Origin: SAR116 cluster bacterium
Lineage (GTDB): Bacteria > Pseudomonadota > Alphaproteobacteria > Puniceispirillales > UBA1172
DNA length: 20,408 bases
NCBI GenBank assembly: GCA_002691725.1
Contig: NZIT01000009.1
Span: 1 to 20,408, forward strand
Reading direction: 5' to 3'
The notes under the pieces are model-generated. The model was not told the origin of the DNA. It did no database searches and worked only from the letters and a program-made list of their open reading frames with translations. The position numbers and the translations under genes were made by a program. This document shows positions 20,266 through 20,408 of this stretch, piece by piece (positions within the stretch are counted from its first letter, which is position 1; every line of letters starts with the position of its first letter).

Positions 20266-20273
20266 GCCAAAGT

Positions 20274-20305
20274 AAAAAAGCTCCAGAGAAATCCTCTGAA
20301 GCTTT
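20274..20305 (-). terminator. Intrinsic terminator of tRNA-Trp
   Basis: On the minus strand a 12-bp stem (arms 20294-20305 and 20277-20288, one G-U pair, 5-base loop) is followed at once by a T-run (six Ts counting the last three of the stem). It starts 20 bases after the tRNA 3' end. This is a textbook Rho-independent terminator and ends the tRNA transcript before the binding-protein gene. Confidence 0.9.
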
Positions 20306-20325
20306 AAGTGATGCCATTCAAGAAA

Positions 20326-20401
20326 TGGCAGGAGCGAAGGGACTCGAACCCCCAACCCCCGGTTTTGGAGACCGGTGCTCTACCAATTGATCTACACTCC
20401 T
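20326..20401 (-). tRNA. tRNA-Trp, anticodon CCA
   Basis: A 76-base tRNA with the 3' CCA encoded. The acceptor stem AGGAGTG pairs with CGCTCCT (one G-U). The D arm is GATC/GAGC-type, and the anticodon stem CCGGT/ACCGG encloses loop CTCCAAA with anticodon CCA. A 5-base variable loop and a T arm with TTCGAGT complete it, and the discriminator base is G, as in bacterial tRNA-Trp. In many alphaproteobacteria this gene sits just upstream of secE; here three protein genes lie between. Its promoter lies beyond the window. Confidence 0.97.
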
Positions 20402-20408
20402 ATTTATA

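Noticed and set aside
20326..20401. tRNA-Trp as an integration site for a mobile element
   Set aside because: I saw no integrase gene, no second copy of the tRNA 3' end and no transposase in the neighbouring 4.8 kb.

Overview
The window is a conserved bacterial translation/transcription block on the minus strand, followed by an accessory stretch of three genes and a tRNA. Protein sequences and gene order (tRNA-Trp, secE, nusG, rplK, rplA, rplJ, rplL, rpoB, rpoC, rpsL, rpsG, fusA, tuf) point to an alphaproteobacterium of moderate GC. A marine SAR116/Puniceispirillum-like or Rhodospirillales-like lineage is my guess from general sequence character only; I could not test it. REGION 1 (1-3511, minus): the str operon, rpsL-rpsG-fusA-tuf, with tuf cut by the window edge. 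REGION 2 (3512-3836): a 325-base gap with no conserved gene. It carries a strong sigma70-type promoter for the str operon, three T/A-tracts exactly 10 bp apart just upstream of it, a perfect 10-bp palindrome after rpoC, and a long leader with a possible 15-codon ORF. REGION 3 (3837-15547, minus): secE-nusG-rplK-rplA-rplJ-rplL-rpoB-rpoC in the classic order. The rplA-rplJ gap looks like an L10 autoregulatory leader with two GNRA-capped hairpins. The rplL-rpoB gap has hairpins of the kind that attenuate readthrough into the polymerase genes. REGION 4 (15548-20325): three genes lie between tRNA-Trp and secE, two genes often adjacent in alphaproteobacteria. They are an MFS transporter (minus), a DnaQ-exonuclease/CBS/DUF294 fusion protein (plus, divergent from the MFS gene, with a good promoter) and a solute-binding-fold protein with no signal peptide (minus, convergent with the fusion gene). 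REGION 5 (20274-20401): tRNA-Trp(CCA) followed by its own strong intrinsic terminator, so it is probably not co-transcribed with secE. FUNCTION: the core genes supply ribosomal proteins, elongation factors, the RNA polymerase beta and beta' subunits, a transcription elongation factor and a Sec translocon subunit. The accessory genes suggest transport and small-molecule sensing but their substrates cannot be read from sequence. The least ordinary items are the exonuclease-CBS-nucleotidyltransferase fusion and the apparently cytoplasmic binding protein beside it.
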